Positions 16,431-24,557 of a stretch of DNA of 64,000 nucleotides are shown here, piece after piece. Positions within the stretch are counted from its first letter, which is position 1. Every line of letters begins with the position of its first letter. The notes beneath the pieces were generated by a model. That model was not told the DNA's origin. It did not search any database and worked only from the letters and a program-made list of their open reading frames with translations. The translations under genes and the position numbers were made by a program. The stretch is from Acidimicrobiales bacterium (lineage in GTDB: Bacteria > Actinomycetota > Acidimicrobiia > Acidimicrobiales > MedAcidi-G1). Location of the stretch: contig JAAZZG010000007.1 of assembly GCA_014237715.1 (NCBI GenBank), forward strand, positions 25,122 through 89,121. The letters are read 5' to 3'.

Positions 16431-18743
16431 GTGACCGTGTTCGATACATCCGACCTACTGGACGACCGGTCCCTCCGGGGGCCGGCGTTCTGCGCCGCGT
16501 TGACCAGCCGATTCGATGACTACCTGGCTGCGGTGTTTGCGGCAGCCGACGTGCCCCCCGGGGTGGCCCTGGTGGCCGTCGGTGGCTACGCCCGGGGCGA
16601 GCAGTGCCCGGGCAGTGACCTGGACGTGGCGTTGGTGCACTTCCCCGGCATGGACATGAGCGGCATCGCCGAACGGGTCTGGTATCCGCTGTGGGATGCC
16701 GGCCTGAAGCTTGGACACCAGGTAGGCACGGTGGCCCAGTTGCTTGACGTGGGCGCCGAGAATCTGGAGACGGCCACCAGCCTGCTGGCTGCCCGGACGG
16801 TGGCCGCTAGCTCGGTCGACGGCGCGGCTCTGGTCGACGACCTGGCCGAGCGCGCGCTGACCCAGTGGAAGGGCCGGTCCCGCCAGAATCTCGACCAACT
16901 CCAGGGGGCGGTCGCGGAACGCCACGCCCGGTTTGGTGAGGTGGCGTTCCTTCTGGAGCCGGATATCAAGGAGGCCCGTGGCGGTCTGCGAGACGTGCAC
17001 AGCCTGTTCTGGGTGGAGCAGGCCACGGTGCCGATCCTGCGCGAGGCCGAGTCAGCCGGCCTGGCCGCAGCCTTCGAGACGCTGCTGGCCGTCCGCGTCG
17101 AACTCCACCGGCTGACCGGTCAGCGGGCCGACAAGCTCCTGTTGGAACTCCAGGACGACGTAGCTGTCGCGCTGGGCCTGGCCGATGCCGACGTCCTGAT
17201 GGCGGAGGTCTCGGCAGCGGGCCGGACCATTGCCTGGACGGGGGAGGGCGCGGCCCGTCGGACCCTGCGGGCCTCGCGTCGACGCGGACCGATGAAGGCA
17301 CTGTCCGGGATTCGACGCCGGGAGGTGGCCCCCGGCCTGGTACTCGATGACGGCCGCCTCGAGTTGACCGATGATGCGGATCTGGGCGACCCTCTGCTCG
17401 TCCTGCGGTATGCAGCCAGCGCTGCCCGCCACGACGCCTACCTGCATCGTGGATCTCTGGAACGCCTTGCCGATCACGCCGAGCCGGTACCCGTGCCGTG
17501 GCCCGCAGAGGCCCGGGACCTGTTCGTCGATCTGTTGGCAGCCGGACCGGCGGCCATTCCGGTCATCGAGGACCTCGACCAGGTGGGCCTCTTCGTGTTG
17601 CTGGTACCCGAATGGGAACCCTGCCGTTCACGGCCCCAGCGCAACGCCTACCACCGGTTCACCGTGGACCGTCACCTGATGGAGGCGGCGGCTGAGGCAT
17701 CCCGGCTGGTCGGCCAGGTGGAGCGGTCCGATCTGTTACTGGTCGGTGCCCTGTTCCACGACATCGGCAAGGGGTATCCAGGTGACCACACGGTGGTCGG
17801 CGTTGACCTCCTGACGACCATTGCCGCCCGAATGGGCTACGACGTCGACGATGTCGACCTGCTGGTCGCCATGGTCGAACACCACCTGCTGCTGCCCGAC
17901 GTGGCCACCCGGCGAGACCTCGACGACGACGGCACTATCCGTCAGGTGGCTGACGCAGTGGGCGGAACCGTCCTGCTGGGCCTCCTCGGGGCCCTCACCG
18001 AAGCCGATTCGATCGCTACCGGCCCGTCGGCGTGGAGCAACTGGAAGGCGGGCCTGGTCCGTGAGTTGGTGGAACGCACCTCTCACGTACTGGGTGGGGG
18101 CGACGTCGGCGATGTGGTCGGGGGCTCGTTTCCGGATGCCGCCCAGCAGGCCCTGCTCGACGACGGGACGTTCGTGGTGCGTGGAGAGGGGCTGGAGCTG
18201 ACCGTGGTGGCCGCTGACCGCCCGGGCACGTTTGCCAAGGTGGCCGGCGTGCTGGCCCTCAACGGGGCTGATGTCCTTGGTGCGTCGGCTCATTCCGAGC
18301 ATGGGCGGGCACTCTCGGTGTTCCGTGTCGGATCGGTGCTGGGCGGCGAACCCGACTGGGCGCGGATCGACGAACAGGTCAACCGGGCCCTGGCCGGCCG
18401 CCTGGCCGTGGCGGCCCGCCTCGGTGACCGGTCGCGCACCTACCGACCCATCCACCTGACCGCCCGTCCGGCCCGCCCAACTATGACCGTCGACAACGTC
18501 TCATCGGCCACCGCCACCGTGCTGGAGGTGACGTGCCCAGACGGCGTCGGCGTGCTGTATCGGATCACCCGGGCCTTCGCTGAACTGGATCTTGACATCG
18601 TCCGGGCCCACGTCCAGACCCTCGGATCGGACGTGATCGACGCCTTCTACGTGCGGGATCCGTTCGGCGCCAAGATCACCGACCCCGAGCACCTTGCCGA
18701 GGTGGAACTGTCGGTGCTGCGATGGGTGGCCGTCGACTTCTGA
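16431..18743 (+). CDS. glnD: [Protein-PII] uridylyltransferase/uridylyl-removing enzyme
   Basis: GlnD senses glutamine and modifies the PII signalling protein. The 770-residue protein shows the nucleotidyltransferase motif VGGYARGEQCPGSDLDVAL (metal Asp63, Asp65), the conserved DIKEARGGLRDVHSLFW, an HD domain (LFHDIGKGYPGDH) about two-thirds along, and two C-terminal ACT domains (LTVVAADRPGTFAKVAGVLA and LEVTCPDGVGVLYRITRAF). All catalytic elements look intact. The GTG at 16431 follows amt by 26 bp. In some actinobacteria GlnD adenylylates rather than uridylylates PII, so the nucleotide is not certain. Confidence 0.95.
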   Translation: MTVFDTSDLLDDRSLRGPAFCAALTSRFDDYLAAVFAAADVPPGVALVAVGGYARGEQCPGSDLDVALVHFPGMDMSGIAERVWYPLWDAGLKLGHQVGTVAQLLDVGAENLETATSLLAARTVAASSVDGAALVDDLAERALTQWKGRSRQNLDQLQGAVAERHARFGEVAFLLEPDIKEARGGLRDVHSLFWVEQATVPILREAESAGLAAAFETLLAVRVELHRLTGQRADKLLLELQDDVAVALGLADADVLMAEVSAAGRTIAWTGEGAARRTLRASRRRGPMKALSGIRRREVAPGLVLDDGRLELTDDADLGDPLLVLRYAASAARHDAYLHRGSLERLADHAEPVPVPWPAEARDLFVDLLAAGPAAIPVIEDLDQVGLFVLLVPEWEPCRSRPQRNAYHRFTVDRHLMEAAAEASRLVGQVERSDLLLVGALFHDIGKGYPGDHTVVGVDLLTTIAARMGYDVDDVDLLVAMVEHHLLLPDVATRRDLDDDGTIRQVADAVGGTVLLGLLGALTEADSIATGPSAWSNWKAGLVRELVERTSHVLGGGDVGDVVGGSFPDAAQQALLDDGTFVVRGEGLELTVVAADRPGTFAKVAGVLALNGADVLGASAHSEHGRALSVFRVGSVLGGEPDWARIDEQVNRALAGRLAVAARLGDRSRTYRPIHLTARPARPTMTVDNVSSATATVLEVTCPDGVGVLYRITRAFAELDLDIVRAHVQTLGSDVIDAFYVRDPFGAKITDPEHLAEVELSVLRWVAVDF

Positions 18744-18786
18744 CCCCACCGGGCTCCCCGTCGGCGACCCCGTCATTCACTACGTC

Positions 18787-19581
18787 ATGTCGCCCGCCTA
18801 CGGTGCATCCATGAACTCTGATTCCGGTGCACCCCCGCCCCCCGGCCAGGCCGACCTACTGCGATGGGCCGAGGCGCTCTCGGCGTCGGCCCGCACCGGC
18901 ATGGGCTTCACCGAGTCGCTCTACGAGAAGGAGCGCTACGAGGAGGTCCTCCACGTAGCTGCCGAGATCCGGTCCCGGTCCGACGCCCTGTCGGGACGCA
19001 CTGTGGATCCCGACGACCTGGTGGCCGAGTGGTACGACACCGTCGGTTCTGGCGTCAGGGGATACGTCACCCCCAAGACCACCGTCGGCGCGGTGGTCGG
19101 CAACGACGCCGGCGAGATATTGCTGGTCCAGCGGTCCGGGTCGGGCGTGTGGCTGTACCCCACCGGGTGGGCCGATGTCGGCTACTCACCGGCCGAGGTG
19201 GTGGTCAAAGAAGTCCTCGAGGAGACGGGCATCGAGTGCGAGGTGGTTCGCCCCATCGCCATCCTCGACGGGCTTCGCCTGGGCATCACGGGCATCCCGC
19301 TGTATTCACTGATCTTCCACTGTCGGATGACGGGCGGCAAGCTGGCGGCCCACCCGCTCGAGTGCCTCGATGTGGGCTTCTTCGCGGCTGACTCCATGCC
19401 TGAGGGGCACGCCCTTCCTGCCGAGTGGGTGGACGAGGCCTTCGCTGCCATCCGGGGCGAACCGATGGAGGTCCGCTACGACCGTCCCCGAGAGCCTATG
19501 TGGGAGGGCGATGTGGCTTCAGAGGGAGAGGCTGCTTCTGAGGAAGACGTGACCCTCGAAGGTGACCTGGGTATCGGCTGA
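18787..19581 (+). CDS. Nudix hydrolase with Nudix N-terminal domain
   Basis: The protein starts with a helical region LLRWAEALSASARTGMGF...ERYEEVLHVAAEI, which matches the Nudix_hydro_N domain found before some ADP-ribose-type Nudix enzymes. The Nudix box is GWADVGYSPAEV followed by VVKEVLEETGIEC, with Lys in place of the usual Arg of the REUXEE core. The C terminus is an acidic Glu/Gly-rich tail of about 35 residues that is probably disordered. ATG codons at 18787 and 18811 are both possible. It begins 43 bp after glnD and converges on the PAC2 gene. Confidence 0.82.
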   Translation: MSPAYGASMNSDSGAPPPPGQADLLRWAEALSASARTGMGFTESLYEKERYEEVLHVAAEIRSRSDALSGRTVDPDDLVAEWYDTVGSGVRGYVTPKTTVGAVVGNDAGEILLVQRSGSGVWLYPTGWADVGYSPAEVVVKEVLEETGIECEVVRPIAILDGLRLGITGIPLYSLIFHCRMTGGKLAAHPLECLDVGFFAADSMPEGHALPAEWVDEAFAAIRGEPMEVRYDRPREPMWEGDVASEGEAASEEDVTLEGDLGIG

Positions 19582-19621
19582 CCTACCGTACGGGCCGGAC
19601 GGGATCTCGGCCGGAGACGAC

Positions 19622-20503
19622 TCAGGTGCCGGGCTGGTTCCGGAGGAAGTCTTCGACTTCGGCCACCAGACGGTCCGGAGCGTCAGCCGTCTCCTCGTCG
19701 AAGTCGGCCTCCAACTGCTCCACGTACTCGACGGTCTCGTCGTCCTCGGAGACAAGTTCGGTGACCTGGCGTTCGTAGTCGGCGGCCAGAATTTCCAGGT
19801 CAGTACGGGGCACATCGACCTCGAACACCCGGCAGAGGCGCTCCACCAGGGCGAGGGCCGCCTTGGGTGACGGGGCGTTGGACACGTACGAGGGGACGCT
19901 CGCCCAGAACGACGCCGTCACGACGCCGCGGTCACGCAGACCGGCGGCCAGCACGCCCACGATGCCCGTCGGGCCCTCGTAGGTCGATGGCGACAGGTCA
20001 AGACGCTCGGCCAGACGGGCATCCTCGGTCCCGCCGTACACCTGGGTGGGGCGGGTGTGGGGAACGTCGGTGAGCAGGGCGCCGAGCGTGCAGACCATCG
20101 CCGCATCGAACGCCTCGGCGGTATGGGCGATGTGGTCCACGAAGGTTCGCCAACGCAACTGGGGTTCGTGGCCGATGGCGCACACCAGGTCGTGGTCGGC
20201 GTCGGGTACCCGGGCCACGTAGATCGAGGTCGACGGCCACACGATTTGGCGGACGTCGTCCTCGTCGAGACAGACGCTGGGGCGGGCCACCGTAAAGTCG
20301 AAGAAGTCCTCGGCGTCGATGGTGGCCACGTGGACCGCTTCGTAGTGGTCCCGGATGTAGCGGGCGGCCGTAGAACTGGCCTCGCCAGCGTCATTCCAGC
20401 CCTCGAAGGCGGCCAGAAGGACCGGCGATCGTAACTCGATGGGCATCTCTTCGACGTGCCACGAGAGGTGCGGCGCGAGGTGTGGAGCGGGGTCGATGGG
20501 CAT
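19622..20503 (-). CDS. PAC2 family protein
   Basis: A 293-residue member of the PAC2 (proteasome assembly chaperone 2-like) family common in actinobacteria. Hallmarks are VLLAAFEGWNDAGEASSTAA, ARPSVCLDEDDVRQIVWP, VCTLGALLTDVPHTRP and GPTGIVGVLAAGLRDRGV. The C-terminal 60 residues are acidic and helical. ATG at 20503 is chosen; a later ATG near 20446 (MPIELRSP) would also retain the whole domain. The function in bacteria is not established; the eukaryotic relative chaperones proteasome assembly. It is divergent from the GNAT gene. Confidence 0.85.
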   Translation of the reverse strand: MPIDPAPHLAPHLSWHVEEMPIELRSPVLLAAFEGWNDAGEASSTAARYIRDHYEAVHVATIDAEDFFDFTVARPSVCLDEDDVRQIVWPSTSIYVARVPDADHDLVCAIGHEPQLRWRTFVDHIAHTAEAFDAAMVCTLGALLTDVPHTRPTQVYGGTEDARLAERLDLSPSTYEGPTGIVGVLAAGLRDRGVVTASFWASVPSYVSNAPSPKAALALVERLCRVFEVDVPRTDLEILAADYERQVTELVSEDDETVEYVEQLEADFDEETADAPDRLVAEVEDFLRNQPGT

Positions 20504-20601
20504 CGAGGCGGAGGCTAGCCAGACGCGCTCCAAGGCGCGCCGGTGCCGTCACGATCCGTCCGCCTCTGGCGGACCGGGGCGGGGTTCTAGGCTCGCCGCC
20601 C

Positions 20602-21102
20602 ATGGAGACGCAGGAGGCTGGATCGCCCGACCAGGAATCTTCGAAGGGGTCGGCGGCCCCGGTCGAGGTTCGTGAAGTCACCGAGGTGGATGGGGCCCTG
20701 CTGGGTGCCATGGCCCGGCTCATTCCGCAACTGTCGAGCTCCAATTCGCCGCCGGATGCCATGGCGCTCGAGGCCATCGTGTCGTCCGACGCGTCGATCC
20801 TGCTGCTGGCCGTCGACCCGTCGACCACCGGTGAGACGGCGATCCTGGGGAGCATGACGCTGGTCCTGTTCCGCGTTCCGACCGGCCTGCGGGCCTGGAT
20901 CGAGGACGTGGTCGTCGACGAAGGGGCCCGCAGCCGTGGCATCGGCGAGGCGTTGAACAGGGCAGCCATCGAACGGGCTCGCCGCGAGGGCGCCACCACC
21001 GTGGACCTGACGTCGCGCCCCTCCCGGGAGGCCGCCAACCGGCTCTATCGTCGGCTTGGCTTCGAGGAACGATCAACCAACGTCTATCGCCTGGATCTCT
21101 GA
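20602..21102 (+). CDS. GNAT family N-acetyltransferase
   Basis: A 166-residue acetyltransferase of the GNAT fold. The acetyl-CoA loop is visible as AWIEDVVVDEGARSRGIGEAL, where RSRGIG is the pyrophosphate-binding Q/RxxGxG/A motif, and the C-terminal motif B region reads SREAANRLYRRLGFEERST. The first 20 residues are hydrophilic and variable. The substrate is unknown. ATG at 20602 follows a 98-bp gap from the divergent PAC2 gene. Confidence 0.85.
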   Translation: METQEAGSPDQESSKGSAAPVEVREVTEVDGALLGAMARLIPQLSSSNSPPDAMALEAIVSSDASILLLAVDPSTTGETAILGSMTLVLFRVPTGLRAWIEDVVVDEGARSRGIGEALNRAAIERARREGATTVDLTSRPSREAANRLYRRLGFEERSTNVYRLDL

Positions 21103-21123
21103 TCGGCTGATACCTTCCGACAC

Positions 21124-22293
21124 ATGACGGACACGACGATCACCGAGGGTCCAACCAAGGTTGCGGCACGGAAGGCCTTCGGTGAGGTCGAAACCGAACT
21201 CCGGGACCTCTCGCGGTGGATGTATGAGAACCCCGAGTTGGGATACGAGGAGTTCGAGGCGTCGGAACGCTTGAGTTCGTTCCTGGGGCGCAACGGCTTC
21301 GACGTGACCTATCCCAGTCACGGACTGGACACGGCCTTCGAGGCGACCGCCGGGACCAGCGGGCCACGGGTCGTCATCTGCTGCGAGTATGACGCCCTGC
21401 CTGAGGTAGGGCACGCCTGCGGCCACAACATCATCGCCACCTCGGCTGTCGGTGCCGGCGTAGCCCTCGCCCCGCTGGCCGAGGAGTTGGGCATCCGGGT
21501 CACCGTGCTGGGCACCCCGGCCGAGGAGGGTGGCGGCGGCAAGGTCGAGCTGATCGAGGCCGGTGCCTTCGAGGACGCCGCAGCGTCGATGATGGTCCAC
21601 CCCGGCCCCTACGACGAACTGGATCCGTCGTTCCAGGCGTGTCAGCACTACGACGTCGAGTTCTTTGGCAAGGACTCCCATGCGGCCTTTGCCCCGGAGG
21701 AAGGGATCAACGCCCTGGACGCTTTCGTGCAGGCTTACGTGAACATTTCCACCCTACGCCAGGCCATGGTTGACGACGATCGGATCCACTGCAAGGTGAC
21801 CCGCGGTGGTGACGCCGTTAATGTCGTGCCGTCGCATACGAAGTCCGAGTGGCTGATCCGCTCGGGCAGCGTGGAGCGTCTCGCCGAGTTAATTCCCAAG
21901 GTGAAGGCGTGCTTTGAGGGGGCGGCCATTGCCACCGGCTGTCGGTTCGAGTGGCACGAGACGGCCCATCCATACGAGAGCATGCGAAACAACGACGTCA
22001 TGACCGACCTGTACGCCGCCAATTCGGAGGCCATCGGTCGGCCCATGCCCACCCACGCCGAACAGGGTGGGGGCTCGGGTTCGTCGGACATGGGCAACGT
22101 CAGCCAGATCGTCCCGTCAATCCATCCGATGCTTGGCATGGACTGCGGCGACGCCGTCAACCACCAGCCCGAGTTCGCCGACCGGACCGTGGAGCCCGGC
22201 GGGGAGTCGGCGCTGCGTGACGGGGCGCTCGGCATGGCGTACACCGTGATTGACATGGCCGAACAGGACGTCTGGGACAGACTCGGGGCCTGA
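21124..22293 (+). CDS. M20 family amidohydrolase/peptidase
   Basis: A 389-residue cytoplasmic metal-dependent amidohydrolase of the M20D type. Metal ligands are seen in VGHACGHNIIATSAVG and in PAEEGGGGKVEL, and the lid-domain MMVHPGPYD region follows. The C-terminal GSGSSDMGNVSQIVPSIH fits the family. M20D enzymes remove acyl groups from amino acids or cleave small peptides such as p-aminobenzoyl-glutamate. It lies 4 bp upstream of the importer ATPase gene, which suggests that it processes the imported substrate (inference). Confidence 0.88.
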   Translation: MTDTTITEGPTKVAARKAFGEVETELRDLSRWMYENPELGYEEFEASERLSSFLGRNGFDVTYPSHGLDTAFEATAGTSGPRVVICCEYDALPEVGHACGHNIIATSAVGAGVALAPLAEELGIRVTVLGTPAEEGGGGKVELIEAGAFEDAAASMMVHPGPYDELDPSFQACQHYDVEFFGKDSHAAFAPEEGINALDAFVQAYVNISTLRQAMVDDDRIHCKVTRGGDAVNVVPSHTKSEWLIRSGSVERLAELIPKVKACFEGAAIATGCRFEWHETAHPYESMRNNDVMTDLYAANSEAIGRPMPTHAEQGGGSGSSDMGNVSQIVPSIHPMLGMDCGDAVNHQPEFADRTVEPGGESALRDGALGMAYTVIDMAEQDVWDRLGA

Positions 22294-22297
22294 ACCG

Positions 22298-23338
22298 ATG
22301 ACGGTGGACCCCACGCCGGTCCTGCGGGTCACCGACCTGACGACGCGGTTCAACACCCAGGACGGGACGGTGCACGCCGTCAACGGGGTGTCGTTCGACC
22401 TGGCCGACGGGGAGGTTCTCGGCGTGGTCGGCGAGAGCGGCTCAGGCAAGAGCGTCACGATGATGTCGCTGCTGCGGCTCATCCCCACACCGCCCGGCGA
22501 GATTTTGGCCGGCCAGGCGATCTTCGAGGGCGACGACCTTCTTTCGATGGACCTGGGGGACCTGCGGAAGGTGCGGGGCGGCAAGGTCGGCTTCATCTTC
22601 CAGGATCCGATGACATCGCTGAACCCGGTGGTCACCGTGGGCGACCAGATCGTGGAGTCCCTCGCCGTCCATCAGCCGGGTCGCCGGAAGGCGATGCGGC
22701 TACGGGCGCTTGAACTGTTGCAACTGGTCGGCATCCCGTCTCCGGAGGAGCGCCTCCGGTGCTACCCCTACGAGTTGTCCGGTGGGATGCGCCAGCGGGT
22801 GATGATCGCCATTGCCCTGGCCTGCAACCCGAAGGTCCTAGTGGCCGACGAGCCCACGACAGCCCTCGACGTGACCATTCAGGCCCAGATCCTGGAGTTG
22901 GTGAAGGGCCTCCGAGAGAAGCTTGGCATGGCGGTGATCTGGATCACCCATGATCTCGGCGTGGTGGCCGGCCTGGTCGACCGGGTGCTGGTCATGTACG
23001 GCGGCCAGATCGTGGAGGATGCGCCGGTCGACGAGTTCTATGCCCAGCCCCGCCATCCATACTCACAAGGCCTACTGGCTTCGCTACCGTCGGCCACCTC
23101 CCGTGGGGACAAGCTGGTCAACATCCAGGGGCAGCCTCCGGATCTCCGGTCGGCGCCCGCCAGTTGTTCATTCGCTCCCCGATGCCCGCACGCCTTCGAC
23201 CGATGCGACCGGGAGAACCCGGTTCTGGCAGCCGTTTCGGCGACTCGAAAGGTCGCCTGCTGGCTAGACGAGGTGCCGGTACTGGTCGGCGCCCAGAGCG
23301 ACGAGACAGCCAAAGGGCAGGTCGGCCATGGACGCTGA
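22298..23338 (+). CDS. Oligopeptide/dipeptide ABC importer ATPase (OppD/DppD type)
   Basis: The first of two ATPases of an Opp/Dpp-type importer. The 346-residue protein has Walker [13 protein letters not shown]-loop [11 protein letters not shown], signature [12 protein letters not shown], Walker [13 protein letters not shown], and the switch His in WITHDLGVV. The C-terminal oligopeptide extension with a Cys cluster ([14 protein letters not shown]) is typical of OppD/DppD and may bind an Fe-S cluster. ATG at 22298 is 4 bp after the M20 stop. It overlaps the second ATPase gene by 11 bp. Confidence 0.95.
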   Translation: MTVDPTPVLRVTDLTTRFNTQDGTVHAVNGVSFDLADGEVLGVVGESGSGKSVTMMSLLRLIPTPPGEILAGQAIFEGDDLLSMDLGDLRKVRGGKVGFIFQDPMTSLNPVVTVGDQIVESLAVHQPGRRKAMRLRALELLQLVGIPSPEERLRCYPYELSGGMRQRVMIAIALACNPKVLVADEPTTALDVTIQAQILELVKGLREKLGMAVIWITHDLGVVAGLVDRVLVMYGGQIVEDAPVDEFYAQPRHPYSQGLLASLPSATSRGDKLVNIQGQPPDLRSAPASCSFAPRCPHAFDRCDRENPVLAAVSATRKVACWLDEVPVLVGAQSDETAKGQVGHGR

Positions 23339-24359
23339 GATGACGGTCGTGCAGGAACAGGCAGCTGAAGCACCCGAAATGCCTGAGGTACTGGTCTCGG
23401 TTCGTGATCTGAAGAAGCACTTCCCTGTGACCAAGGGCGCTCTCCGCCGCAAGGTCGGCGCCGTGCGGGCCGTCGACGGCGTGTCGTTCGACATCATGCG
23501 TGGTCAGACCCTCGGTCTGGTCGGCGAGTCGGGGTCAGGCAAGTCGACCATTGGTCGCACCCTCCTGCGTCTCGAGGAGCCGACGGAGGGCACGGTGGTC
23601 TTCGATGGCGGCGACATGGCCGAGCTGTCGGCCAGGGGGCTCCGAAAGGTCCGGCCGCGGATGCAGATGGTCTTCCAAGATCCACATGCCTGCCTCAATC
23701 CGCGGATGACCGTCAGTTCGATCATCGGTGAGCCCCTCGTCGAGCACCTCTCGATGACGTCGCGTGAACGCAACGAACGTGTCGAGGAGTTACTCGGACT
23801 GGTAGGGCTGAACCCTGAGCACGCAAACCGCTACCCCCACGAGTTCTCGGGTGGGCAGCGTCAGCGAATCGGCATCGCCCGGGCCATTTCCCTGAACCCC
23901 GATCTCATCGTGTGTGACGAGCCGATCGCCGCCCTCGATGTCTCCATCCAGGCTCAGGTGGTCAACCTGATGGAGGAACTCCAGGACCTGCTGGGCCTGA
24001 CCTACCTGTTCATCTCGCACGACCTGGGCATGATCCGCCACATCGCTGACCGGGTGGCAGTGATGTACCTCGGCCGGATCATGGAGTTGGCTGACGTCGA
24101 CAGCCTCTACGACAACCCGTTGCATCCCTACACCCGGGCGTTGCAGTCTTCGGCGCCCGTTCCCGATCCGGCTGTCGAGGCCACCCGGGAGAAGATAGTG
24201 CTCGAAGGCGATATCCCCAGCCCCTCGTCACCCCCACCAGGTTGCGTGTTCTCCACCCGGTGTCCCGAAGCCGTCGACCGGTGCCGGAGTGAGGTGCCCG
24301 TCTGGCGCGAAGTGTCTCCCGGCCACGGCGTGGCCTGTCATCTGGTACCGGCCATCTAG
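23328..24359 (+). CDS. Oligopeptide/dipeptide ABC importer ATPase (OppF/DppF type)
   Basis: The partner ATPase, 343 residues. It has Walker [14 protein letters not shown]-loop [12 protein letters not shown], signature [14 protein letters not shown], Walker [14 protein letters not shown] and the switch His in FISHDLGMI. The [19 protein letters not shown] lead-in and C-terminal Cys-rich [15 protein letters not shown] mark the OppF type. With the upstream OppD-type gene it forms the heterodimeric motor for the permeases at 27.4-29.4 kb. The receptor gene sits between the ATPases and the permeases. Confidence 0.95.
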   Translation: MDAEMTVVQEQAAEAPEMPEVLVSVRDLKKHFPVTKGALRRKVGAVRAVDGVSFDIMRGQTLGLVGESGSGKSTIGRTLLRLEEPTEGTVVFDGGDMAELSARGLRKVRPRMQMVFQDPHACLNPRMTVSSIIGEPLVEHLSMTSRERNERVEELLGLVGLNPEHANRYPHEFSGGQRQRIGIARAISLNPDLIVCDEPIAALDVSIQAQVVNLMEELQDLLGLTYLFISHDLGMIRHIADRVAVMYLGRIMELADVDSLYDNPLHPYTRALQSSAPVPDPAVEATREKIVLEGDIPSPSSPPPGCVFSTRCPEAVDRCRSEVPVWREVSPGHGVACHLVPAI

Positions 24360-24464
24360 CGCCGCCCTTATGACAGAGGCTTCTGGGGCTTGATATCGGG
24401 CCCCGCCGTCGCCTTTGGGGTTCTGACCAGCGGGAATCGTCGTCTAATCGTCATGGGCGACAAG

Positions 24465-24493
24465 TTGAGCGTTCGGTTCTTAGGTGATAAAAG
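24465..24493 (+). promoter_or_regulatory. Putative promoter of the receptor gene
   Basis: TTGAGC (24465-24470) and TAAAAG (24488-24493), 17 bp apart, each match consensus at 4 of 6 positions. They lie in the 198-bp gap ahead of the receptor gene, in a locally AT-richer patch unlike the surrounding DNA. A separate promoter here would let the receptor be made in excess of the ATPases. Confidence 0.4.
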
Positions 24494-24557
24494 TCACGTA
24501 ATCATTTGGAGGGGAAGTTCGGCTGAATGGTCGTGCTTCGAAACGAGGGGAATCACC

